Shown here piece after piece: positions 7,550 through 14,657 of a stretch of 28,662 nt of DNA (within the stretch, counting starts at the first letter, position 1; each line of letters starts with the position of its first letter). Below the pieces are notes generated by a model. It worked only from the letters and a program-made list of their open reading frames with translations. It was not told the DNA's origin and searched no databases. The position numbers and the translations under genes are program-made. This DNA is from DASSKO01 sp035690425 (GTDB lineage: Bacteria > Actinomycetota > Actinomycetes > Propionibacteriales > Nocardioidaceae), in assembly GCA_035690425.1 (NCBI GenBank), contig DASSKO010000208.1, positions 1-28,662 of the forward strand, in the 5' to 3' direction.

Positions 7550-8595
7550 AGCGTTACCTGTGCGTACGCCTGGACAGTGCCGGCGACGTGCTGCTGACCG
7601 GACCCGCCGTACGTGCGGTCGCCGCGGAGGCCATGGACGTCACGTTCCTCGCCGGGCCTTTGGGCACGGACGCGGCCCGGCTGCTGCCCGGCGTCGACGA
7701 GGTGCTGACCTGGCACTGTCCGTGGATAGCCGCCGATCCCCCGCAGGTGGATGCCGGCGATGTGCGCGACCTCGTCGCGCTGCTGAGTGAGCGTCACTTC
7801 GACGGCGCATTGGTGTTCACGTCGTTCCACCAGTCCCCGCTGCCGACCGCGCTGCTGCTGAGGCTGGCCCGCATTCCGTGGGTCGGCGCGGTCAGCGTGG
7901 ACTATCCCGGATCGTTGCTGGACCTGCGGCACCACGTCGCCGACGACGTACCCGAGGCCGAGCGAGCGCTGTCGCTCGCCCGGGCCGCCGGCTTCGGATC
8001 GGCTGCCGACGACGGCCGGCTGCGGTTGCGTACGCCGTTGCCCGATGTGGGCCACCTGGTCGGCGCGACGCCGTACGTCGTTCTGCATCCGGGGACCTCC
8101 GTGCCCGCCCGCGCCTGGCCGGCGGACCGCTTCGCCGAGACCGCGCGGGCCCTCGTGGCCGCCGGCCGTCGTGTGCTCGTAACCGGGTCCCCGTCCGAGC
8201 GCCACCTCACGGCTATCGCAGCCGCTGGTGTCGCGGAGGACGTCGGCGGACGGACCGATCTCGCCGGGCTGGCGGCGGTCGTCGCCGGCGCCGAAGCGAT
8301 CGTGGTCGGCAACACCGGGCCGGCCCACCTGGCGGCAGCGGTCGGCACGCCCGTCGTCTCGCTGTTCGCCCCGACGGTGCCGGCGAGCCGTTGGGCCCCC
8401 TACGGCGTGCCCCGCGTCCTGCTGGGCGACCAGCGCGCGCCCTGCGCCGACAGCCGCGCTACCCGGTGCCCCGTCCCGGGGCACCCGTGCCTGACGTCGG
8501 TGACGGCGCAGCAGGTGGTGGCCGCACTGGACGATCTGGTTCCCGCCGGCCGCGTCGGCGGAGGGGAAGGAACGCGCGAGGAGGTGGCGTCATGA
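7543..8595 (+). CDS. GT9 heptosyltransferase-like glycosyltransferase (first copy)
   Basis: A 350-residue member of glycosyltransferase family 9, the family of LPS heptosyltransferases that use ADP-heptose. N-terminal signature: RLDSAGDVLLTGPAVRAV. C-terminal nucleotide-sugar domain: VLHPGTSVPARAWPADRFAE, followed by AIVVGNTGPAHLAAAVGTPV and SLFAPTVPASRWAP. This is a complete GT-B enzyme without a signal peptide, expected on the cytoplasmic face of the membrane. Two cysteines near the C-terminus (CADSRATRCPVPGHPC) resemble the Cys-rich tail common in the family. The start overlaps the upstream stop by 7 bp and the stop overlaps the next gene by 4 bp. Activity with ADP-heptose is inferred from family and operon; the acceptor in an LPS-free organism is unknown. 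Confidence 0.9.
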   Translation: MVKRYLCVRLDSAGDVLLTGPAVRAVAAEAMDVTFLAGPLGTDAARLLPGVDEVLTWHCPWIAADPPQVDAGDVRDLVALLSERHFDGALVFTSFHQSPLPTALLLRLARIPWVGAVSVDYPGSLLDLRHHVADDVPEAERALSLARAAGFGSAADDGRLRLRTPLPDVGHLVGATPYVVLHPGTSVPARAWPADRFAETARALVAAGRRVLVTGSPSERHLTAIAAAGVAEDVGGRTDLAGLAAVVAGAEAIVVGNTGPAHLAAAVGTPVVSLFAPTVPASRWAPYGVPRVLLGDQRAPCADSRATRCPVPGHPCLTSVTAQQVVAALDDLVPAGRVGGGEGTREEVAS

Positions 8596-9797
8596 GAATC
8601 GCCATGGTTTCTGAGCATGCGAACCCGTTGGCCGCACTCGGTGGGCACGACGCGGGTGGCCAGAACGTCTATGTCGCGGCGCTGGCGGGACGACTCGCCC
8701 GGCGGGGCCACGAGGTGACCGTTTTCACCCGCCGTGACGACGCGAGCGCTCCCCTGCGGATTACCGCACCGGACGGCTACGTCGTGGAGCACGTGCCCGC
8801 GGGACCGCCGACAGAGATCCCCAAGGACGAGCTGCTCGGGCACATGAGCGAGTTCGCCCAGTACCTGCGGCTGCGGTGGCTGAACGAGAAGTTCGACATC
8901 GTGCACTCGCACTTCTGGATGAGCGGCCTGGCCGCGGTCGACGCGGCGGAGGCGTCTGGGCTGCCGGTCGTGCACACCTTCCACGCGCTCGGATCGGTCA
9001 AGCGACGCTTCCAGGGCAACCACGACACGAGTCCGGCGTCGCGGGTGTCACTGGAGGCTCGGCTGTGCCGCACCGTGGACCATGTGCTGGCCACCTGTGA
9101 CGACGAGGTGCAGGAACTGGTGCGGCTCGGCCTCGACCCGGGTACGGCGACCGTGGTGCCTTGTGGGGTGGACGTGGATCTGTTCCGGCCAACCGGGTCC
9201 GTCGAGCCGACGGCGCCGGGACGGCAGCTGCTGACGGTCGGCCGGCTGGTCGAGCGTAAGGGCACCGCGGACATCATCCGGGCGCTGCAATGGCTGCCGG
9301 GCGCCGAGCTCACTATCGCCGGCGGACCGAGCGCGGACTCGCTGGTGCTCGATCCCGAGGTGATCCGGCTCACCGAGCTGGCACAGAGCCTCGGGGTGAA
9401 GGAGCGAGTGCACTTCGCCGGGTCGGTCTCGCACGAGCAGATGCCGCAGCTGTTCAACGCCGTCGATGTGGTCGTCACCGTCCCGTGGTACGAGCCGTTC
9501 GGGATCGTGCCCCTGGAGGCGATGGCGTGTGGCCGCCCGGTGGTCGGCTCGGCGGTCGGCGGACTGCTGGACACGGTCGTGCCGGGCAAGACCGGGGAGC
9601 TCGTGCCTCCACACCGTCCGGACCTGCTGGCGCAGCAGCTGCGCCGACTGTTGGAGGAGCCAGCGCGCCGCGCGGCGTACGGCGAGGCCGGCCGGCGGCG
9701 GGTGCACAGCCGCTACCGCTGGGAGGAGGTGGCCCGGCGGATGGAGCAGGTCTACGACGGTGTCAGCGCACGGGTGACGTCCGAGGTGGTGTCATGA
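8592..9797 (+). CDS. GT4 glycosyltransferase
   Basis: A 401-residue retaining GT-B glycosyltransferase. The N-terminus has MVSEHANPLAALGG followed by GGQNVYVAALA, the glycine-rich acceptor loop seen in MshA- and sucrose-phosphate-synthase-like GT4 enzymes; the region near residue 100 has DIVHSHFWMSG. The donor domain shows LLTVGRLVERKG and a complete EX7E motif in YEPFGIVPLEAMACGRPVVG. It is not MshA by context, and the sugar donor is not deducible. It sits between a GT9 gene and gmhA with 4-bp overlaps on both sides, so translation of the three is coupled and the protein should act on the same glycan. Confidence 0.9.
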   Translation: MRIAMVSEHANPLAALGGHDAGGQNVYVAALAGRLARRGHEVTVFTRRDDASAPLRITAPDGYVVEHVPAGPPTEIPKDELLGHMSEFAQYLRLRWLNEKFDIVHSHFWMSGLAAVDAAEASGLPVVHTFHALGSVKRRFQGNHDTSPASRVSLEARLCRTVDHVLATCDDEVQELVRLGLDPGTATVVPCGVDVDLFRPTGSVEPTAPGRQLLTVGRLVERKGTADIIRALQWLPGAELTIAGGPSADSLVLDPEVIRLTELAQSLGVKERVHFAGSVSHEQMPQLFNAVDVVVTVPWYEPFGIVPLEAMACGRPVVGSAVGGLLDTVVPGKTGELVPPHRPDLLAQQLRRLLEEPARRAAYGEAGRRRVHSRYRWEEVARRMEQVYDGVSARVTSEVVS

Positions 9798-10429
9798 CCG
9801 GCTTCGCACCGTGCGGGCAGGCGCACCTTGCGCAGCTCCGACACGCACTGGAGAGCTTCGGTCCGGGTGCCGAGCAGGCCGACCGCTGGGGCCAGGACCT
9901 GGCCACCGTGTTCGCCCGAGGCGGCCGCCTGCTGGCTGCGGGCAACGGCGGCAGTGCCGCCCAGGCGCAGCACCTCACCGCGGAGCTGGTCGGCCGGTAC
10001 TGCCACGAACGCCGGCCGCTGTCGGCGATCTGCCTGAGCGCGGAGACCTCGAGCCTCACCGCGATCGGCAACGACTACTCCTCGGAGGAGCTGTTCGCCC
10101 GCCAGGTGGAGGCGCATGGCCGGCCGGGTGACGTCTTGGTGCTGCTCTCGACGAGTGGCCGTAGCGCCAACGTCGTGGCCGCCGCTCACCGCGCCCGCCG
10201 TGTAGGTGTCGCGGTGTGGGCACTCACCGGATCCGCACCCAACCCGCTGGCGGCGGCGGCCGATCGAGCGCTGTGCGTGCGCGCGGAGTCGACCGCGACC
10301 GTGCAGGAGCTGCATCTGGTCGCGGTGCACATGGTCTGCGCCGGCCTCGACGCTGTCCTGGGTGCCGGCGGCGAGACCGCCGACGGTGCCCAACAGCTGG
10401 TGCCGCTCGGCACAGGTGAGCTGCGATGA
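9794..10429 (+). CDS. gmhA: Sedoheptulose 7-phosphate isomerase (phosphoheptose isomerase)
   Basis: SIS-domain enzyme of 211 residues, the GmhA size. It converts sedoheptulose 7-phosphate to D-glycero-D-manno-heptose 7-phosphate, the first step of nucleotide-heptose synthesis. Visible signatures: AAGNGGSAAQAQHLTAELVGRY (phosphate and active-site loop, residues 48-69 in outline, with Glu64), ICLSAETSSLTAIGNDYS, LLSTSGRSANV (about 117-127) and VQELHL near 170, carrying the Gln and His that bind zinc in GmhA enzymes. Other SIS proteins (KdsD, HPS) lack this combination. It has ATGA overlaps with the genes before and after. With hldE next and a GmhB domain upstream, the pathway assignment is strong. 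Confidence 0.94.
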   Translation: MTGFAPCGQAHLAQLRHALESFGPGAEQADRWGQDLATVFARGGRLLAAGNGGSAAQAQHLTAELVGRYCHERRPLSAICLSAETSSLTAIGNDYSSEELFARQVEAHGRPGDVLVLLSTSGRSANVVAAAHRARRVGVAVWALTGSAPNPLAAAADRALCVRAESTATVQELHLVAVHMVCAGLDAVLGAGGETADGAQQLVPLGTGELR

Positions 10430-11877
10430 GCGGGCCGCTGGTCGTGATCGGCGACGCGCTGCTCGACGTCGACGTGATCGGCCGCGCGCAACGGCTGTGC
10501 CCCGATGCGCCCGTGCCCGTCCTCGACGAGCTCACCGAGCAGCCACGGCCCGGCGGTGCGGCCCTCGCTGCCGCGCTGGCAGCCGACGACGGCAACGACG
10601 TGGTGCTCATCACCCCGCTGGGCGACGACGAGGCCGGCGAGCAGTTACGCGCGCTGCTCGAGCCGCGAGGGCTGCGGCTCGTCGCGCTGCCCCAGCAGGG
10701 GGGGACGGTGGTCAAACGACGCGTACGCAGCGGCGGGCAGTCACTGCTGCGGCTGGACAGCGGCGGCGGTCGTGCGCACCTCGACGCGCTGCCGTCGGCC
10801 GCCGAGGAGGCACTGTCCGACCCCAGCGGCGTGCTGGTCTCCGACTACGGCCGAGGGCTCACTGCGGTCGCTGCGGTGCGCGACCGGCTCACCGAGCTCG
10901 CCCGGACGGTGCCCGTGGTGTGGGATCCGCATCCGCGCGGTAGCCGGCCGGTGCCCGGTGTTCGCCTGGTGACTCCCAACGCTGCCGAGGCTGCGGCGTT
11001 CGCGCTGCCCCCGGCCGACACCGACCGAGCGACCGGTGCGGCAGGCGCTGCGGCCGCGCCGTCGGCCCGCACGGACGTAGCGCTGCACGGTGCACGTGCG
11101 GCACAGCTCGTGCACAGGTGGCAGGCCCATGCAGTGGCGATCACCCGTGGCTCCGAGGGTGCGGTGCTGTCCCACGGGCACGGGTCGCCGATGGTGCTGT
11201 TGGCGCCGTCGGTGCAGTGCCTGGACCCATGTGGTGCAGGCGATCGCTTCGCTGCCACCGCTGCCCAGCTGCTGGCCACCGGAGCGGTCACCAGCGAGGC
11301 GGTGCAGCGGGCCGTGGACAGCGCCGCGGTGTTCGTGGCGTGCGGTGGCGCGGCCGGGGTGCTGCAGCCGTCCGGGCCGCCGCGCGACGACACGCCGGAG
11401 CCGAGTGCGGTGGCAGTCGTGCGCCGGGTGCGTGAGCGGCCGGACGGGGCCGGCGCCGTCGTAGCGACCGGCGGCTGCTTCGATCTGCTGCACGCCGGTC
11501 ATGTGGCCAGCCTGCGGGCGGCCCGGCGGCTGGGCGACTGTCTCGTGGTCTGCGTCAACTCCGACGCGTCGACTCGACGGCTCAAGGGGCCGACCCGGCC
11601 GCTGGTGCCGGCCGCCGACCGGGTGCGGGTGCTCGAGGCGTTGGAGTGCGTCGACGCGGTGGTCGTCTTCGACGAGGACACCCCCGCAGACGCCCTCCGG
11701 GAATTGCGGCCCGACATCTGGGCCAAGGGCGGGGACTACGAGGCCCAAGACCTTCCCGAGGCGGCGGTGCTCGAGGAGTGGGGCGGACAGGCGGTCGTGC
11801 TGCCCTACCTCGCCGGCCGGTCGACCACCCGGCTGGTGGAGTCGGCGGTGGCTCCCTCGACCGAGGGCAGGCACTGA
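10426..11877 (+). CDS. hldE: Bifunctional heptose 7-phosphate kinase / heptose 1-phosphate adenylyltransferase
   Basis: A 483-residue two-domain enzyme with the arrangement of Gram-negative HldE (RfaE). Residues 1-330 are a PfkB/ribokinase-type kinase: GDALLDVDVIG, LCPDAPVPVL, RPGGAA, VLVSDYGRGL and the ATP/active-site motif DPCGAGDRF with the catalytic Asp273. Residues 345-475 are a nucleotidyltransferase: GGCFDLLHAGHV with HxGH at 356-359, and CVNSDASTRRLKGPTRPLV. The kinase puts phosphate on C1 of heptose 7-phosphate; after GmhB action the second domain forms ADP-D-glycero-beta-D-manno-heptose. An Ala/Thr-rich insert (about residues 198-222) is absent from the E. coli enzyme as I recall it. 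The start overlaps the gmhA stop; a GC hairpin begins 18 bp after the stop. Confidence 0.94.
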   Translation: MSGPLVVIGDALLDVDVIGRAQRLCPDAPVPVLDELTEQPRPGGAALAAALAADDGNDVVLITPLGDDEAGEQLRALLEPRGLRLVALPQQGGTVVKRRVRSGGQSLLRLDSGGGRAHLDALPSAAEEALSDPSGVLVSDYGRGLTAVAAVRDRLTELARTVPVVWDPHPRGSRPVPGVRLVTPNAAEAAAFALPPADTDRATGAAGAAAAPSARTDVALHGARAAQLVHRWQAHAVAITRGSEGAVLSHGHGSPMVLLAPSVQCLDPCGAGDRFAATAAQLLATGAVTSEAVQRAVDSAAVFVACGGAAGVLQPSGPPRDDTPEPSAVAVVRRVRERPDGAGAVVATGGCFDLLHAGHVASLRAARRLGDCLVVCVNSDASTRRLKGPTRPLVPAADRVRVLEALECVDAVVVFDEDTPADALRELRPDIWAKGGDYEAQDLPEAAVLEEWGGQAVVLPYLAGRSTTRLVESAVAPSTEGRH

Positions 11878-11894
11878 CCTCACCGCATGGCACA

Positions 11895-11916
11895 GCGGCG
11901 CCGGTCACGGCGCCGC
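11895..11916 (+). terminator. GC-rich hairpin between hldE and the SDR gene
   Basis: GCGGCGCCG and CGGCGCCGC form a perfect 9-bp stem around a 4-nt loop (gtca), starting 18 bp after the hldE stop. No T-run follows, so it is either a weak actinobacterial-type terminator or an mRNA processing/stabilising element that sets lower expression of the last two operon genes. Confidence 0.5.
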
Positions 11917-11956
11917 CGACCCGAACGACATCGAAGAACCCGATCTGGAGGTGCAC

Positions 11957-12676
11957 ATGACACCGGACAACAGCGCACGCAAGCCGGCGGGCGACAGCCT
12001 GGGCAACGTGCTCATCACCGGGGGCGCGTCCGGCCTCGGAGCGGCCGTGACACAGGCCGTCGCCGACGCCGGCGGCACGCCGGTCGTCCTCGATCGCCGG
12101 TCGCCCGCGGACGGCGTCGTCCACGAGCTGGTCGACCTGGCCGACCGCCGCGAGACCGAGGCACGGGTGCGTGCGGTGAGCGAGCGCGTCGGGGGGCTCG
12201 ACGCGGTGGTGACCTGCGCGGGAGTCGACTCCTGTGGTCGGCTGGAGGACGTGCCGGCGCAGGAGTGGGAGCAGGTGGTGCTGGTGAACCTGCTCGGCAC
12301 CGTCGCCGTGGTGCGCGCCGCCCTACCCGACCTGCAGCGCCGCGACGGCCGCGTCGTCACCGTGGCCTCCACGCTGGGCATCCGGGCGCTCAGCGACGCA
12401 ACGGCGTACTGCGCGTCGAAGTTCGGTGTGGTGGGATTCTCCCGCGCCCTGGCGGCCGAGACTGCCGGGCAGATCGGCGTGACCATGCTGATCCCAGGTG
12501 GTATGCACACGCCGTTCTTCGACGACCGTGACGAGCAGTACAAGCCACCGCCGGACGCGAAGCTGAACCGTCCGGAGGACGTCGCGCAGACCGTCGTGTT
12601 CGCGTTGCGCCAGCCGCCCGGCTGCGAGGTGCGCGAGCTCGTCGTCACACCGTCGGTCGAGGGGTCGTGGCCCTGA
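11957..12676 (+). CDS. SDR-family oxidoreductase in the heptose operon
   Basis: Classical short-chain dehydrogenase/reductase, 239 residues. The cofactor motif is TGGASGLG (21-28), followed by VLDRR (suggesting NAD preference through the Asp), DAVVTCAGV (NAG-type motif with Cys replacing Asn), the active-site Asn of VNLLGT (111), Ser138, and Tyr151-x3-Lys155 in AYCASKFG. It is too short and of the wrong subfamily to be the ADP-heptose 6-epimerase HldD, which is an extended SDR of over 300 residues. A redox tailoring step on a sugar or lipid acceptor is a guess. A good ribosome-binding site (GGAGG, about 5 nt before the ATG at 11957) decides the start. It overlaps the next gene by 10 bp. Confidence 0.87.
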   Translation: MTPDNSARKPAGDSLGNVLITGGASGLGAAVTQAVADAGGTPVVLDRRSPADGVVHELVDLADRRETEARVRAVSERVGGLDAVVTCAGVDSCGRLEDVPAQEWEQVVLVNLLGTVAVVRAALPDLQRRDGRVVTVASTLGIRALSDATAYCASKFGVVGFSRALAAETAGQIGVTMLIPGGMHTPFFDDRDEQYKPPPDAKLNRPEDVAQTVVFALRQPPGCEVRELVVTPSVEGSWP

Positions 12677-13602
12677 GCCAGCCGGCTGCGGTGGTCCTGC
12701 GGGCGCTGGGACTGGGTGACCTGCTCACCGCCGTCCCAGCGCTGCGCGGGGTACGACGGGCGCTGCCGGGCCACCGGCTCGTCCTCGCGACCGATCCGGC
12801 ATTGGAGGAGCTGGTCCACCGGATCGGTGTCGTCGACGCGGTCCTGCCCGCGCACGGCCTCGATCCGCTCGAGTGGGCGGGCCCGCCCCCTGACGTCGCC
12901 GTCAACCTGCACGGCCGTGGACCGCAGAGCCATCGGCTGCTGGGGAGTCTCGGCGCGTGCCGGCTGGTGGCCTTCGGCTGCGCGGACGCGGGCGTGTCGG
13001 GGCCACCGTGGGTGCCAGAAGAGCATGAGGTGCGTCGGTGGTGCCGGCTGGTGAGCGTCGGACTGGACGTTCGCACCGACCCGGCTCACCTGAGACTGCC
13101 TGCCCCGCGCCCGCCCGTGCGGATGTCCGGCACCGTGGTCGTGCATCCGGGGGCCGCGCATCCGGCCCGGCGCTGGCCGGCGGACCGGTTCGCCGCGGTC
13201 GCGTCGGGGCTCGCCGAGCACGCCCGGGAGGTCATCGTGACAGGCTCTGCGAACGAGGCTGCGCTTGGGGAGGAGGTTGCCGCCGCCGCAGGGCTGACGC
13301 CGACGGCGGTGCTGGCGGGCAAAACGTCGATAGCCGAGCTGGTCGGGCTGGTGTCACATGCGCGGCTCGTCGTGTGCGGAGACACCGGGATGGCACATCT
13401 GGCATCGGCCTTCGGCGTGCCGTCCGTCGTGCTGTTCGGTCCCACGCCGCCACGGTGGTGGGGGCCACCGGCTCATGGTCCGCACATCGCACTGTGGCAC
13501 GGCACCCAGCCCGGCGACCCGTGGGCGCAGTCCCCCGACCCGGCACTGCTGGCCATCACGGTCCCCGAGGTGCTCAGGGCCGCACAGCAGCTGCTGGAAT
13601 GA
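12667..13602 (+). CDS. GT9 heptosyltransferase-like glycosyltransferase (second copy)
   Basis: A 311-residue GT9 family member with GTG start at 12667, overlapping the SDR stop by 10 bp. N-terminal signature: LRALGLGDLLTAVPALRGVR; a middle strand reads PDVAVNLHGRGPQS; the donor domain has VVHPGAAHPARRWPADRFAA and VVCGDTGMAHLASAFGVPSV, then LFGPTPPRWWGP. The core matches heptosyltransferases and the first GT9 gene at 7543, but the proteins are clearly diverged, so they probably add residues to different acceptors. It is about 40 residues shorter than the first copy and lacks the cysteine-rich tail. Its last 29 bp overlap the convergent decarboxylase gene. ADP-heptose as donor is inferred from family and context. 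Confidence 0.88.
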   Translation: MALSQPAAVVLRALGLGDLLTAVPALRGVRRALPGHRLVLATDPALEELVHRIGVVDAVLPAHGLDPLEWAGPPPDVAVNLHGRGPQSHRLLGSLGACRLVAFGCADAGVSGPPWVPEEHEVRRWCRLVSVGLDVRTDPAHLRLPAPRPPVRMSGTVVVHPGAAHPARRWPADRFAAVASGLAEHAREVIVTGSANEAALGEEVAAAAGLTPTAVLAGKTSIAELVGLVSHARLVVCGDTGMAHLASAFGVPSVVLFGPTPPRWWGPPAHGPHIALWHGTQPGDPWAQSPDPALLAITVPEVLRAAQQLLE

Positions 13603-14575
13603 CGGCCTCGGCGGCCGCCGCTGTCCGCATCCACGCCACCGTCTTGGCCAGGCCCGCGTCGCGAGGCGTGGTGGGATGCCATCCGAGCAGACGCTGCGCC
13701 AGGCTCGTGTCCGGGCACCGCTGCCCGGGGTCGTCGACCGGTCGATCGACGTACTCGATGGCCGCGCTGGTGCCGGTGAGCTCGACGATGTCGCGGGCGA
13801 GGCCGAGCATCGAGATCTCCGCGGTGTTGCCGATGTTGACCGGCCCGGTGTGCCGGCTGAGGGCCATGCGCACAATGCCGGCCACCGTGTCGTCGACATA
13901 GCACAGCGAACGGGTCTGTGAGCCGTCGCCAGCGACCGTCAGCGGCCCGCCGCGCAAGGCCTGGCCGATGAAGGTCGGGACCGCGCGTCCGTCGTCGGTT
14001 CGCATCCGCGGGCCGTAGGTGTTGAAGATTCTGACGATGGCAGTATCGACACCGCGGTCCCTTCGGTAGGCGCTCGTGAGCGCTTCCGCGAACCGCTTGG
14101 CCTCGTCGTAGACGGCCCGAGGCCCGATCGGGTTGACGTTGCCCCAGTAGCTTTCCCGCTGCGGGTGCTCGGTGGGATCGCCGTACACCTCCGACGTCGA
14201 TGCCAGCACGAAGCGGGCGTGCTTGCGCTCCGCGAGCTCCAGGCCGTGCAGCGTGCCGAGGCTGCCGGCCTTCATCGTCTCGATCGGCAGCGCCAGGTAG
14301 TGCACCGGCGAAGCGGGCGAGGCGAGGCAGAGAACGAGGTCGACACGACCGGGCACGTCGAACGGCTCGGTCACATCCCATGGCAAGCAACGAAAAGCCG
14401 GGTCTGTGAACAAGTGCCCCACGTTCTGCGAGCGACCCGTCGACTCGTTGTCGACCGACACCACGTCGTACCCCTGCGCCAGCAGCACCTCGCACAGGCG
14501 TGAGCCGATGAAGCCGGCTCCGCCGAGCACGACCGCGCACGCCCGACTCGATCCGTTTCGTTGCTGCAGTTCCAT
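13574..14575 (-). CDS. UDP-glucuronate decarboxylase-like extended SDR (UDP-xylose synthase type)
   Basis: A 333-residue extended SDR. The NAD-binding motif is GGAGFIGS (18-25); the active site has STSEVYGDP (Ser/Thr 126-128, Glu129) and Tyr156-x3-Lys160 in VYDEAKRFAEAL; the substrate region has RIFNTYGPRM, PTFIGQALRG and GDGSQTRSLCYVDD. The N-P-x-G-P-R-A-x-Y-D-E-A-K-R pattern and R-I-F-N-T-Y-G-P-R-M are characteristic of UDP-glucuronate decarboxylases, which make UDP-xylose from the UDP-glucuronate that ugd produces. A dTDP-glucose 4,6-dehydratase-like or epimerase role is the alternative. ATG at 14575 has AGGAG about 6 nt upstream. It converges on and overlaps the second GT9 gene by 29 bp and follows a DMT transporter gene by 82 bp on the same strand. 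Confidence 0.87.
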   Translation of the reverse strand: MELQQRNGSSRACAVVLGGAGFIGSRLCEVLLAQGYDVVSVDNESTGRSQNVGHLFTDPAFRCLPWDVTEPFDVPGRVDLVLCLASPASPVHYLALPIETMKAGSLGTLHGLELAERKHARFVLASTSEVYGDPTEHPQRESYWGNVNPIGPRAVYDEAKRFAEALTSAYRRDRGVDTAIVRIFNTYGPRMRTDDGRAVPTFIGQALRGGPLTVAGDGSQTRSLCYVDDTVAGIVRMALSRHTGPVNIGNTAEISMLGLARDIVELTGTSAAIEYVDRPVDDPGQRCPDTSLAQRLLGWHPTTPRDAGLAKTVAWMRTAAAAEAVIPAAAVRP

Positions 14576-14657
14576 CGAGCTCCTATCGGCTGAGGCTGCG
14601 CGGTGAGTACCCGGGGTCGAGCACCTCTAACCCACACCACACCGCTGCTGGACGGCG

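Noticed and set aside
7084..8484. A 466-codon minus-strand frame across the GT2-GmhB and GT9 genes
   Set aside because: It crosses two well-supported genes on the other strand, and its product shows only Gly/Arg/Gln-rich sequence.
13574..14575. The extended SDR considered as the missing HldD epimerase
   Set aside because: Its active-site and substrate motifs (VYDEAKRFAEAL, RIFNTYGPRM, GDGSQTRS) are those of UDP-glucuronate decarboxylases, and it is on the opposite strand from the heptose operon.
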